A DNA stretch of 64,000 nucleotides, taken from contig NZ_CP062221.1 of NCBI RefSeq assembly GCF_021590045.1, positions 1,798,001 to 1,862,000 on the forward strand. The letters are read 5' to 3'. Both the position numbers and the translations under genes were made by a program. Each line of letters begins with the position of its first letter. Within the stretch, counting starts at the first letter, position 1. The DNA comes from Cellulomonas palmilytica. Lineage in GTDB: Bacteria > Actinomycetota > Actinomycetes > Actinomycetales > Cellulomonadaceae. Under the pieces are notes generated by a model. That model ran no database searches. It was not told the DNA's origin and saw only the letters and a list, made by a program, of their open reading frames with translations. Below are positions 44,003 to 53,470 of the stretch, piece after piece.

Positions 44003-45517
44003 GTGACCACCCCCGCTGTCGACGGCTCCGCCGTGCGTGTCCGCTTCTGCCCGTCCCCGACCGGCCTGCCGCACGTCGGCATGGTCCGCACCGCGCTGTT
44101 CAACTGGGCGTACGCGCGGCACACGGGCGGCACGTTCGTCTTCCGCATCGAGGACACGGACGCGGCGCGCGACTCCGAGGAGAGCTACCACATGCTCCTC
44201 GACGCGCTGCGCTGGCTGGGCCTCGACTGGGACGAGGGCGTCGAGGTCGGCGGCCCGCACGAGCCGTACCGGCAGTCGCAGCGCTACGACCTGTACCGCG
44301 ACGTCGTCGCGAGGCTGCTCGAGGGCGGCTACGCGTACGAGTCGTGGTCGACGCCCGAGGAGATCGAGGCGCGGCACCGCGCCGCGGGCCGCGACCCGAA
44401 GCTCGGCTACGACGGCTTCGACCGTGACCTCACCGAGGAGCAGAAGCTCGCGTACCGCGAGCAGGGCCGCGAGCCGGTCATCCGCGTGCGGATGCCCGAC
44501 GAGGACATCACGTTCACCGACCTGGTCCGCGGTGACGTGACGTTCAAGGCCGGCTCGGTGCCGGACTACGTGATCGTGCGCGCCAACGGCCACCCGCTGT
44601 ACACGCTGGTCAACCCGGTCGACGACGCGCTCATGGGCATCACGCACGTGCTGCGCGGCGAGGACCTGCTGTCGTCGACCCCGCGCCAGGTGGTCCTGTA
44701 CCGCGCGCTGCTCGAGCTGGGCCTTGCCTCCGTGATGCCGGAGTTCGGCCACCTGCCGTACGTGATGGGCGAGGGCAACAAGAAGCTGTCGAAGCGCGAC
44801 CCCGAGTCGAACCTGTTCCTGCACCGCGAGAACGGCTTCACCCCCGAGGGCCTGCTCAACTACCTGTCGCTGCTGGGCTGGGGCCTGTCCGCGGACCGCG
44901 ACATCTTCACGGTCGACGAGCTCGTCGCGGCGTTCGACGTGCACGACGTGAACCCGAACCCGGCGCGCTTCGACCTCAAGAAGGCGGAGGCCATCAACTC
45001 CGCGCACGTGCGCATGCTCGCGCCCGACGACTTCCGTGACCGCCTCGTGCCGTACCTGCACCACGCGGGCCTGGTCCCCACGGACTCGTTCGCGGACCTG
45101 TCCGACGAGCACCGGGCGCTGCTGACGAAGGCCGCGCCGCTCGTGCAGGAGCGCATGACGCTGCTGGGCGAGGTCGTCGGGATGCTCGGCTTCCTGTTCG
45201 TCGCGGACGACGAGCTCCACGTCGAGGAGGACGGGCGCAAGGCGCTGCGGGACGGGGCCGACCAGGTCCTCGACGCCGCGACCGCCGCGCTCGACGCGAT
45301 CCCGGCCGACGGCTTCACCACCGAGGCGACGCAGAGCGCGCTGCAGGCCGCGCTGGTCGACGAGGGCGGGCTCGGCATCAAGGCGCGCCTCGCGTACACG
45401 CCGCTGCGCGTCGCCGTGACCGGCCGCCGCGTGTCCCCGCCGCTGTTCGAGTCGCTCGAGCTGCTCGGCAAGGGCTCGACGCTGGCCCGCATCGCGTCGC
45501 TGCGCGCGTCCCTGTGA
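44003..45517 (+). CDS. gltX: Glutamyl-tRNA synthetase
   Basis: A 504-residue class I aminoacyl-tRNA synthetase that charges tRNA-Glu, and in bacteria lacking GlnRS also tRNA-Gln. The HIGH motif appears as HVGM in [20 protein letters not shown]. The KMSKS equivalent is [11 protein letters not shown], after [19 protein letters not shown] and the C-terminal anticodon-binding helical domains are typical. There is no zinc-binding Cys cluster, as usual for actinobacterial GltX. The stop overlaps the GTG of the HAD gene downstream (GTGA). Confidence 0.96.
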   Translation: MTTPAVDGSAVRVRFCPSPTGLPHVGMVRTALFNWAYARHTGGTFVFRIEDTDAARDSEESYHMLLDALRWLGLDWDEGVEVGGPHEPYRQSQRYDLYRDVVARLLEGGYAYESWSTPEEIEARHRAAGRDPKLGYDGFDRDLTEEQKLAYREQGREPVIRVRMPDEDITFTDLVRGDVTFKAGSVPDYVIVRANGHPLYTLVNPVDDALMGITHVLRGEDLLSSTPRQVVLYRALLELGLASVMPEFGHLPYVMGEGNKKLSKRDPESNLFLHRENGFTPEGLLNYLSLLGWGLSADRDIFTVDELVAAFDVHDVNPNPARFDLKKAEAINSAHVRMLAPDDFRDRLVPYLHHAGLVPTDSFADLSDEHRALLTKAAPLVQERMTLLGEVVGMLGFLFVADDELHVEEDGRKALRDGADQVLDAATAALDAIPADGFTTEATQSALQAALVDEGGLGIKARLAYTPLRVAVTGRRVSPPLFESLELLGKGSTLARIASLRASL

Positions 45518-46308
45518 CGACGACCGCGCGGGACACCTCGACGACGGGCACGCCGACGGGCACGCCGACGGGCGCTCTCGTCGACGGGGTCCTGTTCGAC
45601 ATCGACGACACGATCGTCGACACCCGCAGCGCGTTCGTCGCGGCCCTCGCCGCGGTCACCGCGCGCTACCTCCCGCCGCTGCCGGCGGACGAGGCCGCGC
45701 GCCGCGACGAGGCGCTCCTGGCGATGTGGCGCGCCGACGTGAACGGCCACTACCGGCGCTACACGCGCGGCGAGATCGCGTACCTCGAGCAGAAGCGGGA
45801 GCGCGCCAACGAGCTGCACGCGGCGCACGGCGGCCCCGAGCTCGACGAGACGGCGTTCGCGGCCTGGGACGCGGTGTTCGACGCGGCGTTCCGCGCCGCG
45901 TGGGTCGCGCACCCCGAGACCGAGGCGGCGCTCGTCGCGCTGCTCGACGCGGGGATCTCGCTCGGTGCGCTGTCGAACGCGCAGACCTCGATGCAGACCG
46001 CCAAGCTCGCCGCCGCGGGCCTCGCCGACCGCGTGCCGCTGCTCGTCGCGGTCGACACGCTCGGCTTCGGCAAGCCCGACCCGCGCGTGTTCCTCGAGGC
46101 GTGCCGCCGGCTCGGCACCGACCCCAGGCGCACCGCGTACGTGGGCGACGAGGCGGACGTCGACGCGCTCGCGGCCCGGGACGCCGGCCTCGTCGGCGTG
46201 TGGCTCGACCGGCCCGGCTCGCGCCGGCACCCGGTCGACGAGCAGACCGTCACGGGCGTCGCCGTGATCCGTTCGCTCGCCGAGCTGCCCGGCGTCCTGG
46301 GGCTCTGA
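45514..46308 (+). CDS. HAD-superfamily hydrolase
   Basis: A 264-residue protein. After a Thr/Gly/Pro-rich leader with GTPTGTPTG, motif I is [16 protein letters not shown] (nucleophile and acid/base Asp), motif II is [10 protein letters not shown], motif III Lys is in [10 protein letters not shown], and motif IV is [13 protein letters not shown]. An alpha-helical cap (about 45-120) makes it a subclass I phosphatase or dehalogenase-like enzyme. The substrate is unknown. It is translationally coupled to gltX. Confidence 0.88.
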   Translation: MTTTARDTSTTGTPTGTPTGALVDGVLFDIDDTIVDTRSAFVAALAAVTARYLPPLPADEAARRDEALLAMWRADVNGHYRRYTRGEIAYLEQKRERANELHAAHGGPELDETAFAAWDAVFDAAFRAAWVAHPETEAALVALLDAGISLGALSNAQTSMQTAKLAAAGLADRVPLLVAVDTLGFGKPDPRVFLEACRRLGTDPRRTAYVGDEADVDALAARDAGLVGVWLDRPGSRRHPVDEQTVTGVAVIRSLAELPGVLGL

Positions 46309-46314
46309 GGACCG

Positions 46315-47097
46315 TCAGGGCGCGGTGACCGTGCGTGCGCGCCAGCAGCGCGTGACGTACGGCAGCTCGGCGGACGTCCGGCCGACGAGGTCGGGGTGGG
46401 TGCGCCACAGCGCGTCGACCTCCGCGAGCAGCACGTCGCGGTCGGGCGGGGACATCGCGATGAGGTGGCTGCGGCTCGCGGCGAGCGCGCGCAGCTCCTC
46501 GGGACGGATGGTGCGCGTCCAGACGACCTCGGTGCGCTCCCACGGCCCGACCTGCGGACCCGCGACCGGGTCCTCGCGGCGCGAGTAGTCGAGCGTGTCA
46601 CCACGGTGCACGATCTCGAAGTAGGCGTCCGCCCACGCGCTGACACCCTCGGCGAGCACGTTCCAGACGAGCGCGAGCGTGCCGCCGGGCCGCAGCACGC
46701 GCGCGACCTCGCGCGTCGCCGCCTCGGGGTCGAACCAGTGCCACGCCTGCCCGACGGTCACGACGTCCGCGCTCGCGTCCGGCAGACCGGTGTCCTCCGC
46801 GGTGCCGCGTCGCGCGTCGACGTCCGGCAGCGCCGCGCTCAGGGCGGCGCGCATGCACTCGTCGGGCTCGACCGCGGTGACCCGCAGCCCGCCCAGCGCG
46901 ACGAGCCCGGCCGTGAGCTTGCCGGTGCCCGCGCCGAGGTCGACCACGTCGCGCGCGCCGGGCGGGACGAGCCACGCGACCGCCTCGGCGGGGTAGGAGG
47001 GTCGCGCCGCCGCGTACGCGGTGACGCTGCGACCGAACGACGTCGAGCGCACGCGGTGCAGGTCGCTGCGCCGGTCCTGGTCCGGCTCCGTCATCAT
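46315..47097 (-). CDS. Class I SAM-dependent methyltransferase
   Basis: A 260-residue methyltransferase. FGRSVTAYAAARPSYPAEAV precedes motif I VVDLGAGTGKLTAGLVALG. TAVEPDECMRAAL, DASADVVTVGQAWHWFDPE and REVARVLRPGGTLALVWNV follow. The WHWFD block is typical of the trans-aconitate/juvenile hormone-type group of methyltransferases. The substrate is unknown. It converges with the HAD gene 6 nt away. ATG 47097, or the ATG one codon later. Confidence 0.88.
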   Translation of the reverse strand: MMTEPDQDRRSDLHRVRSTSFGRSVTAYAAARPSYPAEAVAWLVPPGARDVVDLGAGTGKLTAGLVALGGLRVTAVEPDECMRAALSAALPDVDARRGTAEDTGLPDASADVVTVGQAWHWFDPEAATREVARVLRPGGTLALVWNVLAEGVSAWADAYFEIVHRGDTLDYSRREDPVAGPQVGPWERTEVVWTRTIRPEELRALAASRSHLIAMSPPDRDVLLAEVDALWRTHPDLVGRTSAELPYVTRCWRARTVTAP

Positions 47098-47124
47098 CGC
47101 CCCCTCGACAGTCCCCGGACGGCC

Positions 47125-47922
47125 TCAGCCCGGCAGGTCGAGGCGTGCCACGACCTCGTCGTGCAGCAGCCCGTTCGTCGCGACAGCGTTGCCGCCGAAC
47201 GGCCCCGGGACGCCGGCGACCGACGTGAACCGCCCGCCCGCCTCGGTGACGATCGGCACGAGCGCCGCCATGTCGTGCAGCGCGAGCTCGGGCTCGGCCG
47301 CGAGGTCCACCGCGCCCTCCGCGACCAGCACGTACGACCAGAAGTCGCCGTAGGCGCGCGTGCGCCACACGGTCCGCATGAGGTCGAGGACCTGCGGGAG
47401 GCGGTCCACGTCCTCCCAGCCGGTCAGCGAGGAGTACGAGAACGACGCGTCCTCGAGCCGGTCGACACGCGAGACGTGCAGCTGCGTGGCCTGCGACAGC
47501 GACCGCCCGGTCCACGCGCCGGACCCCTTCGCCGCCCACCACCGGCGCCCGAGCGCGGGGGCGCTCACGAGCCCGACCACCACCTCGTCACCGTCGAGCA
47601 GCGCGATGAGCGTCGCCCACACGGGCACGCCGCGCACGAAGTTCTTGGTGCCGTCGATCGGGTCGACCACCCAGCGGCGCGGCCCGTGCCCCGTGTCGGG
47701 CAGCTCCTCGCCGTGCACCGCGTCGCGCGGGCGCGTGCGCGACAGCTGCGAACGCACGAGCTCCTCGGCCGCGCGGTCAGCGTCGGACACCGGCGTGAGG
47801 TCCGGCTTGGTCTCCACCACGAGGTCCAGCGCCTTGAACCGCGACAGGGTCAGCGAGTCGACCTGGTCGGCGATCACGTGGGCGAGGCGCAGGTCGTCGT
47901 CGTACCCGGTCCGCAGGCTCAT
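47125..47922 (-). CDS. hisN: Histidinol-phosphatase, inositol monophosphatase type
   Basis: A 265-residue Mg-dependent phosphatase of the IMPase fold, expected to remove phosphate from histidinol phosphate. Metal ligands are in HGEELPDTG and WVVDPIDGTKNFVRGVPVW; the second motif lies in ELALHDMAALVPIVTEAGG. Its position after aroA and rsgA, on the same strand, matches the actinobacterial hisN location, which supports hisN over a general inositol phosphatase. Its own leaderless-type promoter lies 6 nt upstream. Confidence 0.9.
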   Translation of the reverse strand: MSLRTGYDDDLRLAHVIADQVDSLTLSRFKALDLVVETKPDLTPVSDADRAAEELVRSQLSRTRPRDAVHGEELPDTGHGPRRWVVDPIDGTKNFVRGVPVWATLIALLDGDEVVVGLVSAPALGRRWWAAKGSGAWTGRSLSQATQLHVSRVDRLEDASFSYSSLTGWEDVDRLPQVLDLMRTVWRTRAYGDFWSYVLVAEGAVDLAAEPELALHDMAALVPIVTEAGGRFTSVAGVPGPFGGNAVATNGLLHDEVVARLDLPG

Positions 47923-47928
47923 GGCGCC

Positions 47929-47934
47929 ACCGTA
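47929..47934 (-). promoter_or_regulatory. -10 hexamer TACGGT of hisN
   Basis: Minus-strand TACGGT, 6 nt, ATG 47922; it lies just upstream of the end of rsgA at 47945. Confidence 0.5.
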
Positions 47935-47944
47935 GCGGTGCGGG

Positions 47945-49021
47945 TCACGGCGCCGCGGGCGTGTCCGCCTCGCTCGTGCCGAGCCGGCTCGCCAGGATGC
48001 GTCGGAACGAGTCGACGCGCGCCGCGCGCGCCGCCCGTTCGGTGTCGTCGTCCGCCGCGGTGACCCACTCGTCGAGCCCGCAGTCCGGCGCGTCCGCCGC
48101 GTGCGTGCAGCCGCGCGGGCACAGCTCGTCGGACGCCTCCCCGAGGTCCGCGAACGCGTGCAGCAGGTGGTCGGGGTCGACGTGCGCGAGCCCGAACGAC
48201 CGCACGCCGGGCGTGTCGATGACCCACGTCGGGGCGTCCTCGCCGGGGACGCGCAGCGCGACCGCCGACGTCGACGTGTGGCGACCGCGCCCGGTGACGG
48301 CGTTGACGACGCCCGTCGCACGCTGGGCGTCGGGCACGAGCGCGTTCACGAGCGTCGACTTGCCTACGCCGGAGTGCCCGACGAGCACGGACGTGCGTCC
48401 GGCGAGCGCGGCGCGCAGGTCCGCGAGCCCGTGGATGGTGCGCGCGTCGCGCGGACCCTGCGCGTGCGTCACGACCGTGCGCACGCCCACGGGCGAGTAC
48501 ATCCCGACGAGCTCCGCGGGGTCGGCCAGGTCCGCCTTGGTGAGCGCGAGCAGCACGTCCATCCCCGCGTCGTACGCGGCCGCGACGCACCGGTCGATCA
48601 TGCGCGTGCGCGGCTCCGGGTCCGCGAGCGCGGTGACGATCACGAGCTGGTCGGCGTTCGCGACGATGACGCGCTCGACGGGGTCGGTGTCGTCGGCCGT
48701 GCGGCGCAGCACCGTGCGGCGCTCGGTGATCCGCACGATGCGCGCGAGCGAGCCCTCCGCACCGGACGTGTCGCCGACGAGGTCCACCAGGTCACCGGGG
48801 ACGACCCGCTCGCGGCCCAGCTCGCGGGCCTTCATCGCGGTCGCGGGCCGCTCGTCGGGACCGTCGGCGTCGACGAGCACCGCGTACCGGCCGCGGTCGA
48901 CGCCCGTGACCATCGCGCGCTGCGCGTCCGCGTGCTCCGGGCGCTGCTTGGTGCGCGGCCGCGACCCCTTGCCGGGCCGGATCCGCACGTCGGACTCGTC
49001 GTACTGCCTCCGCCTCGTCAC
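47945..49021 (-). CDS. rsgA: Ribosome small subunit-dependent GTPase
   Basis: A 358-residue circularly permuted GTPase that checks 30S maturation. Order: OB-fold with a basic N-terminus (about 1-110), G4 LTKADL, G1 [14 protein letters not shown]3 [11 protein letters not shown]. Then a zinc site [14 protein letters not shown] (Cys-X3-Cys-X-His-X6-Cys), as in RsgA. The GTG at 49021 overlaps the aroA stop by 4 nt, so the two are translationally coupled. Confidence 0.93.
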   Translation of the reverse strand: MTRRRQYDESDVRIRPGKGSRPRTKQRPEHADAQRAMVTGVDRGRYAVLVDADGPDERPATAMKARELGRERVVPGDLVDLVGDTSGAEGSLARIVRITERRTVLRRTADDTDPVERVIVANADQLVIVTALADPEPRTRMIDRCVAAAYDAGMDVLLALTKADLADPAELVGMYSPVGVRTVVTHAQGPRDARTIHGLADLRAALAGRTSVLVGHSGVGKSTLVNALVPDAQRATGVVNAVTGRGRHTSTSAVALRVPGEDAPTWVIDTPGVRSFGLAHVDPDHLLHAFADLGEASDELCPRGCTHAADAPDCGLDEWVTAADDDTERAARAARVDSFRRILASRLGTSEADTPAAP

Positions 49022-50322
49022 GAGGGGGCGTCACCCGCCAGCATCCGGTCCCACAGCCCGACGAAGTCCGGGATGGTCTTCGCGGTCGTCGCGACGTCCT
49101 CGACCTGCACACCCGGCACGCGCAGCCCGACCAGCGCGCCCGCGGTCGCCATGCGGTGGTCCGCGTACGAGTGCCACGCGCCGCCCGTGAGCGGGCGCGG
49201 CGTGATGACCAGGCCGTCGGCCGTCTGCTCCGCCTGCCCGCCGAGGCGCGTGATCTCGCTCGCGAGCGCCGCGAGCCGGTCGGTCTCGTGGCCCCGCAGG
49301 TGCGCGATGCCGCGCAGGCGCGTCGGGGAGTCGGCCAGCACCGCGAGCGCCGCGATCGTCGGCGCGATCTCGCCCGCGGCGTGCAGGTCGAGGTCGACGC
49401 CGCGGATGACGCCCGTGCCGGTCACGGCGAGCTCGTCGCCCACGAGCGCCGTGGTCGCGCCCATGCGCTCGAGGATCCCCGGCAGCAGCGCGCCGGGCTG
49501 CGTGGTCTGCGCGGGCCACCCCGGGACGCGGACCGTGCCGCCCGCGACCAGCGCCGCGCACAGGAACGGCGCCGCGTTCGACAGGTCGGGCTCGACGCGC
49601 ACGTCGCGGCCCGCGACCGGCCCGGGTGCGACCTCCCAGATCGCGGGGCGCGAGTCGTCGACCTGCACGCCCGCGGCGCGCAGCGTCTCGACCGTCATCT
49701 CGATGTGCGGCAGGCTCGGCAGCGTCGGCCCGGTGTGCCGCACGACGAGGCCCTGGTCGAACCGCGCGGCGGCGAGCAGCAGCCCCGAGACGAACTGGCT
49801 CGACCCCGAGGCGTCCACGTCGACGTTGCCGCCGCGCACCGAGCCGTGCCCGTGCACCGTGAACGGCAGCCGCCCGGGCTCGCCCTCCTCGTCGACGCGC
49901 ACGCCCAGCGCCTGCAGCGCCCGGATCACGGGGCCCATGGGACGCGCGAGCGCCTCGACGTCACCCGTGAACCGCACCGGGCCGTCGGCGAGCGCCGCGA
50001 CCGCCGGCAGGAACCGCATGACCGTGCCCGCGAGCCCGCAGTCGATCGTCACGCCACCGCGCAGCGGACCCGGCGTGACGGTGACGTCGTCGCCCAGGGA
50101 GGTCGCCACCCCCAGCTGCCCGAGGGCCGCCGCCATGAGGCGCGTGTCGCGCGACAGGAGCGCCGAACGCAGGCGGCTGGGGCCGTCCGCGACGGCGGCC
50201 AGGACGAGGTAGCGGTTGGTGAGCGACTTCGACCCGGGGACCTCCACGCGCGCGTCGAGCGGTGCGGTCGCGGTGGGCGCCGGCCACAGCGGCAGGGACG
50301 TCGGGGGGAGGGTCGCGGTCAT
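49018..50322 (-). CDS. aroA: 3-phosphoshikimate 1-carboxyvinyltransferase (EPSP synthase)
   Basis: A 434-residue shikimate-pathway enzyme that joins PEP to shikimate 3-phosphate. [20 protein letters not shown] holds the substrate Lys/Ser/Arg, [16 protein letters not shown] corresponds to the class I GNAGTAMRPL region, and [29 protein letters not shown] and [13 protein letters not shown] are present. The [11 protein letters not shown] variant with Leu-Ala is common in actinobacteria. The ATG at 50322 has TAGCCT 7 nt upstream; an in-frame start 6 codons earlier would lie upstream of that promoter. Confidence 0.96.
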   Translation of the reverse strand: MTATLPPTSLPLWPAPTATAPLDARVEVPGSKSLTNRYLVLAAVADGPSRLRSALLSRDTRLMAAALGQLGVATSLGDDVTVTPGPLRGGVTIDCGLAGTVMRFLPAVAALADGPVRFTGDVEALARPMGPVIRALQALGVRVDEEGEPGRLPFTVHGHGSVRGGNVDVDASGSSQFVSGLLLAAARFDQGLVVRHTGPTLPSLPHIEMTVETLRAAGVQVDDSRPAIWEVAPGPVAGRDVRVEPDLSNAAPFLCAALVAGGTVRVPGWPAQTTQPGALLPGILERMGATTALVGDELAVTGTGVIRGVDLDLHAAGEIAPTIAALAVLADSPTRLRGIAHLRGHETDRLAALASEITRLGGQAEQTADGLVITPRPLTGGAWHSYADHRMATAGALVGLRVPGVQVEDVATTAKTIPDFVGLWDRMLAGDAPS

Positions 50323-50329
50323 GGCGCCC

Positions 50330-50335
50330 AGGCTA
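50330..50335 (-). promoter_or_regulatory. -10 hexamer TAGCCT of aroA-rsgA
   Basis: Minus-strand TAGCCT, 7 nt, ATG 50322. It faces a divergent TAGGCT only 25 bp away. Confidence 0.5.
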
Positions 50336-50360
50336 GTCACGCGCAGCGGCGCGGACGGTC

Positions 50361-50366
50361 TAGGCT
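50361..50366 (+). promoter_or_regulatory. -10 hexamer TAGGCT of the gene at 50373
   Basis: TAGGCT, 6 nt, GTG 50373. Only 50 bp separate the two divergent start codons, so the -35 regions must interleave. Confidence 0.5.
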
Positions 50367-50372
50367 CACGCC

Positions 50373-51230
50373 GTGAACACGCAGAATCCGGACATCCTGC
50401 CCCTCGGCCCCGCCCCTCGTCCCACCGCGGACGACGACCTGAGCGCGCGGCTGCGCACCGCGCTGACCACGTCCGCGGGCGTCGAGCCCGCGTCCGCCGA
50501 CCACCTGCGCGTGACCGCGAGCGTCGCGGGCGCGGACGTCCCGACGCTCGACGTCGACCTCACGGGCGTCACGGTCTCGCCGCGTGAGGCGCGCGCGTCG
50601 CGCGCGTCGGCGCCCGCGCTCGCTCCCGCCACGCGCGAGCGCGGCACCGTCGGCAAGCTGCGCGTCGAGGCGCACCCGGTGACGGTCGTGGGTGCCGCGG
50701 TCGACGTCGTGGTCGAGGCCGCGGGCGTGCCGTTCGAGTGGGTCGAGACCGCCGACGGGGCCCTCGGCCTCGCGTGGGTCGAGCCCGACGCGTCGAGCCC
50801 CGTCACCGGGTCCGCGCGCCTGGCGATCCCCGCGCACGCGATCCAGGCCGCCGCCGAGCGCGTCGCGGCCCAGCTCGCGGCCGCCAACGGCCTGAAGCTC
50901 GCCCGGCTCGACGTCGACCTCGCGCCGGCGGGCGGCAACGGCGTCGCGGTCACCGTCGAGGCGCAGGTGAAGAAGGCGCTGCTGTCGGCGACCGTCGAGG
51001 CCGGCATGACGGCCGTCGTCGACGACGCGCTGGGCGTCACGCTGCGCGACGTGCGCGTCACGAGCCGCAACCCCGTGGTCGCGGCCCTCCTGGTCGCGGC
51101 GCGCAGCCGCGTGGAGCGCTACGACGGGCGCCGGTTCGACCTGGTGTCCGAGCTGCCCGCCGGCATCCGGCTCGCCGACGTGCGCGTCACGGTCGGCGAC
51201 GAGGTGGTGCTCACGGCTCGCGCGCAGTGA
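50373..51230 (+). CDS. Conserved hypothetical protein, possibly DUF2993-like
   Basis: A 285-residue soluble protein without signal peptide. Beta-rich repeats [55 protein letters not shown] and [21 protein letters not shown] alternate with Ala-rich helices. The wording resembles the tubular lipid-binding DUF2993/LmeA family, but a cytoplasmic location would be unusual; this fold match is weak. It sits between aroA and the sigR region. No catalytic motif is visible. Confidence 0.7.
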   Translation: MNTQNPDILPLGPAPRPTADDDLSARLRTALTTSAGVEPASADHLRVTASVAGADVPTLDVDLTGVTVSPREARASRASAPALAPATRERGTVGKLRVEAHPVTVVGAAVDVVVEAAGVPFEWVETADGALGLAWVEPDASSPVTGSARLAIPAHAIQAAAERVAAQLAAANGLKLARLDVDLAPAGGNGVAVTVEAQVKKALLSATVEAGMTAVVDDALGVTLRDVRVTSRNPVVAALLVAARSRVERYDGRRFDLVSELPAGIRLADVRVTVGDEVVLTARAQ

Positions 51231-51361
51231 CCCGTGACCGCGCAGTGACGTCCTGACGGCGACGCGCCGTCCGCTGGCCCCGTGCCGTGCGGGCGGCGCC
51301 TCCGTCGTCGTCGTGACTCGGCGGTGGGCCCGATCGCCCGGGTACCGGTGCGACCTCTGGG

Positions 51362-51841
51362 TCAGTCCTCGTCCGCCTTGGCGGCCACCCGGCGCTCGTG
51401 CGCGTCCTCGAGGCGCCAGCGCAGGCCGGGGCGGCCCTCGCGGTCGGCGGCGACGAGCACGGCGCCCGCGGCGAACGCCAGCGAGCGGACCAGGCGGTCC
51501 CGGCGCGCCTTCTTCTGGTGCGGCGTCCGCTCGGCGCGGTCCGGCAGGTTCACCAGGACGAGCGGCGCCGTGAGCCCCGCGAGCGCGAGCGCGGCCGTGC
51601 GCGGCGCCTTGCCGACCGCCAGCGCGAGCGCGGCCAGCGCGACCGCCGCCCCGTGCGCGCGGACCAAGGCGGTGAGCTGCTCGTCCGTCAGGTCGACGCG
51701 CGCGCTCGGTGCCGCGCTCTCGACGCGGTCGACCGCTGCCCGCGCCGCGGCGACGTGCGGTGCGGGGGAGCGCAGCGCGTCGATGCCCTCGGTCAGGAAC
51801 CACGAGGCGAACAGCGGGCGGGCGATCCGGCGAAGCAGCAC
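51362..51841 (-). CDS. DoxX-family membrane protein
   Basis: A 159-residue protein. [23 protein letters not shown] at the N-terminus and four hydrophobic segments match DoxX proteins, which in mycobacteria join a thiol/redox membrane complex. The neighbouring sigR-rsrA redox system makes that context suggestive. The basic C-terminus is about 30 residues. GTG start with GGAAGGGG upstream. The intergenic region from 51231 to 51361 shows nothing clear. Confidence 0.8.
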   Translation of the reverse strand: MLLRRIARPLFASWFLTEGIDALRSPAPHVAAARAAVDRVESAAPSARVDLTDEQLTALVRAHGAAVALAALALAVGKAPRTAALALAGLTAPLVLVNLPDRAERTPHQKKARRDRLVRSLAFAAGAVLVAADREGRPGLRWRLEDAHERRVAAKADED

Positions 51842-51890
51842 GGGGGGACCCCTTCCGACGGTCGGCGGTTGGCCTCACGCTACTGCGCGC

Positions 51891-51918
51891 GGGAATCGAG
51901 CGCCGCCCGCGCGTGTTG
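51891..51918 (+). promoter_or_regulatory. Predicted SigR-type promoter of sigR (upstream, autoregulated)
   Basis: GGGAAT (51891-51896), exactly 18 nt, then GTTG (51915-51918). This fits the SigR/SigH consensus GGAAT-N18-GTT known from Streptomyces and mycobacteria. Transcription should start at about 51926-51928, right at an in-frame ATG (51928) that would add 67 residues to SigR. Confidence 0.65.
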
Positions 51919-52114
51919 CGCCCTGACATGACGTGTGTCGCCGAGCCCGCCACGGAGCCCGCACCGGGGCCCACCCCAGCGGTCGTCGTCGACCCCCACG
52001 GCGGGACGTCCGCGTGCACCGGAACGGGCCGCGGCCTGGTCGGTGCCCTCGTCGACCTGGTGGCGGCGCTGTCCGTACCGCGACCCTCGTCCGGTGACGC
52101 ACGGGTGGCGGGCA

Positions 52115-52120
52115 TAGGCT
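52115..52120 (+). promoter_or_regulatory. -10 hexamer TAGGCT of sigR (downstream promoter)
   Basis: TAGGCT, 8 nt, ATG 52129; a housekeeping-type promoter giving the shorter SigR. Confidence 0.45.
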
Positions 52121-52128
52121 CGGCCCCG

Positions 52129-52839
52129 ATGAGCGACGACACGCCCGACCCCCAGCCGGTCGGCGCCACGAGCCCCGACGCCGAGTCGATGATCGAGCCG
52201 GTCATCGAGCCGATGCCCGCGGGCGGGTCCCGCGCGCCCGACGCGGAGGACGAGGCCGCGCGCGCCGCGCGGTTCGAGCAGGAGGCGCTCGTCTACCTCG
52301 ACCAGCTGTACGGCGCGGCGCTGCGCATGACGCGCAACCCCGCCGACGCGGAGGACCTGGTCCAGGAGACGTTCACCAAGGCGTTCGCGGCGTTCCACCA
52401 GTACAAGCCGGGGACCAACCTCAAGGCCTGGCTGTACCGGATCCTCACCAACACGTACATCAACACCTACCGCAAGAAGCAGCGCGAGCCGCAGCAGTCG
52501 CACGCCGAGGAGATCGAGGACTGGCAGCTGGCGCGCGCGGCCTCGCACACCTCGGCCGGGCTGCGCTCGGCAGAGGCCGAGGCGCTGGACCACCTGCCGG
52601 ACTCGGACGTCAAGGACGCGTTGCAGCGCATCCCGGAGGAGTTCCGGATCGCGGTCTACCTCGCGGACGTCGAGGGCTTCGCGTACAAGGAGATCGCCGA
52701 GATCATGGGGACGCCGATCGGGACCGTGATGTCCCGCCTGCACCGTGGCCGCGGTCAGCTGCGCGAGCTGCTCGCGGACTACGCGCGGGAGCGCGGGCTC
52801 GTGCCCGCCGCGCACGGCTCGTCGAAGGAGGGCGAGTGA
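52129..52839 (+). CDS. sigR: RNA polymerase ECF sigma factor, SigR/SigH type (thiol-oxidative stress)
   Basis: A 236-residue sigma factor. An acidic N-terminus of about 48 residues precedes region 2 ([31 protein letters not shown], about 57-86, through [21 protein letters not shown]) and region 4 ([45 protein letters not shown]). It should direct thioredoxin, mycothiol and protease genes after disulfide stress. The rsrA partner overlaps its stop codon. A longer isoform from ATG 51928 is open in frame and has its own SigR-type promoter. Start 52129 matches family N-termini. Confidence 0.93.
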   Translation: MSDDTPDPQPVGATSPDAESMIEPVIEPMPAGGSRAPDAEDEAARAARFEQEALVYLDQLYGAALRMTRNPADAEDLVQETFTKAFAAFHQYKPGTNLKAWLYRILTNTYINTYRKKQREPQQSHAEEIEDWQLARAASHTSAGLRSAEAEALDHLPDSDVKDALQRIPEEFRIAVYLADVEGFAYKEIAEIMGTPIGTVMSRLHRGRGQLRELLADYARERGLVPAAHGSSKEGE

Positions 52840-53126
52840 TGACCGGGAGCGACTGGACCGAGCCGCGGGTGTCGGCCACGGGCTGCGACTGCGACGAGGC
52901 GGTCTCGGAGCTGTGGGCCTACCTGGACTCCGAGCTGGAGCCCGTCGAGGCGGAGCGCGTCAAGGCGCACCTCGAGGGCTGCTCGGGGTGCCTGAGCGAG
53001 CACGACGTCGAGCTCGTCGTGAAGAAGCTCGTGCGTCGCTGCTGGCAGCAGGAGGACCAGGCGCCGGCCGAGCTGCGCGCGCGCATCCACGCGACGCTCA
53101 CGACGATCCGCATCACGCAGGCCTGA
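52839..53126 (+). CDS. rsrA: Anti-sigma factor of the ZAS family, RsrA/RshA type
   Basis: A 95-residue zinc-binding redox sensor that holds SigR until oxidised. The motif His44-X3-Cys48-X2-Cys51 (KAHLEGCSGC) with an upstream Cys16/Cys18 pair (GCDCDE) gives the HX3CX2C ZAS site. Cys68 could join in disulfide exchange. The ATG shares its first base with the sigR stop, so translation is coupled. Confidence 0.93.
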   Translation: MTGSDWTEPRVSATGCDCDEAVSELWAYLDSELEPVEAERVKAHLEGCSGCLSEHDVELVVKKLVRRCWQQEDQAPAELRARIHATLTTIRITQA

Positions 53127-53155
53127 GCGGTCCCGGACGAGGGACGTCACGCACG

Positions 53156-53195
53156 ACGAAGGCCCCGCCACCTGGACGGTGTGCGGGGCCTTCGT
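53156..53195. terminator. Strong hairpin between rsrA and bL37
   Basis: ACGAAGGCCCCGC (53156-53168) pairs perfectly with GCGGGGCCTTCGT (53183-53195), a 13-bp stem. It lies between converging genes and can serve both directions. Confidence 0.8.
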
Positions 53196-53231
53196 ACGGG
53201 TGCGTCGGCGGCGACCCTGCTGAGCGTGCGC

Positions 53232-53306
53232 TCAGGCGTTGGGGCGCTTGCCGTGGTTCGCCGCGCTCCCGGCGCGGGAGCGGCGCTTGCGGCCACGCTT
53301 GCTCAT
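53232..53306 (-). CDS. 50S ribosomal protein bL37
   Basis: A 24-codon gene. The product starts MSKRGRKRRSRAGS and ends NHGKRPNA, almost entirely basic. This is the very small actinobacterial large-subunit protein seen in mycobacterial ribosome structures. ATG with GGGAAG 4 nt upstream. It is too short for most gene finders. It is convergent with sigR-rsrA. Confidence 0.88.
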   Translation of the reverse strand: MSKRGRKRRSRAGSAANHGKRPNA

Positions 53307-53470
53307 GGGGCTTCCCTTCGTCGGCCTCGGTCGCGGAGTTGCATGCCATCGTCCCACACCTGGCGACCCCTCCCGGACGGGTGCGCACTCGGTGGACGCG
53401 CGGGCGCACGTGGGCGGCGTCCGCGGTGCGGGAAGGTGCGTACCTCTCAAGTCGCTCGCGCGGCGGGCCG

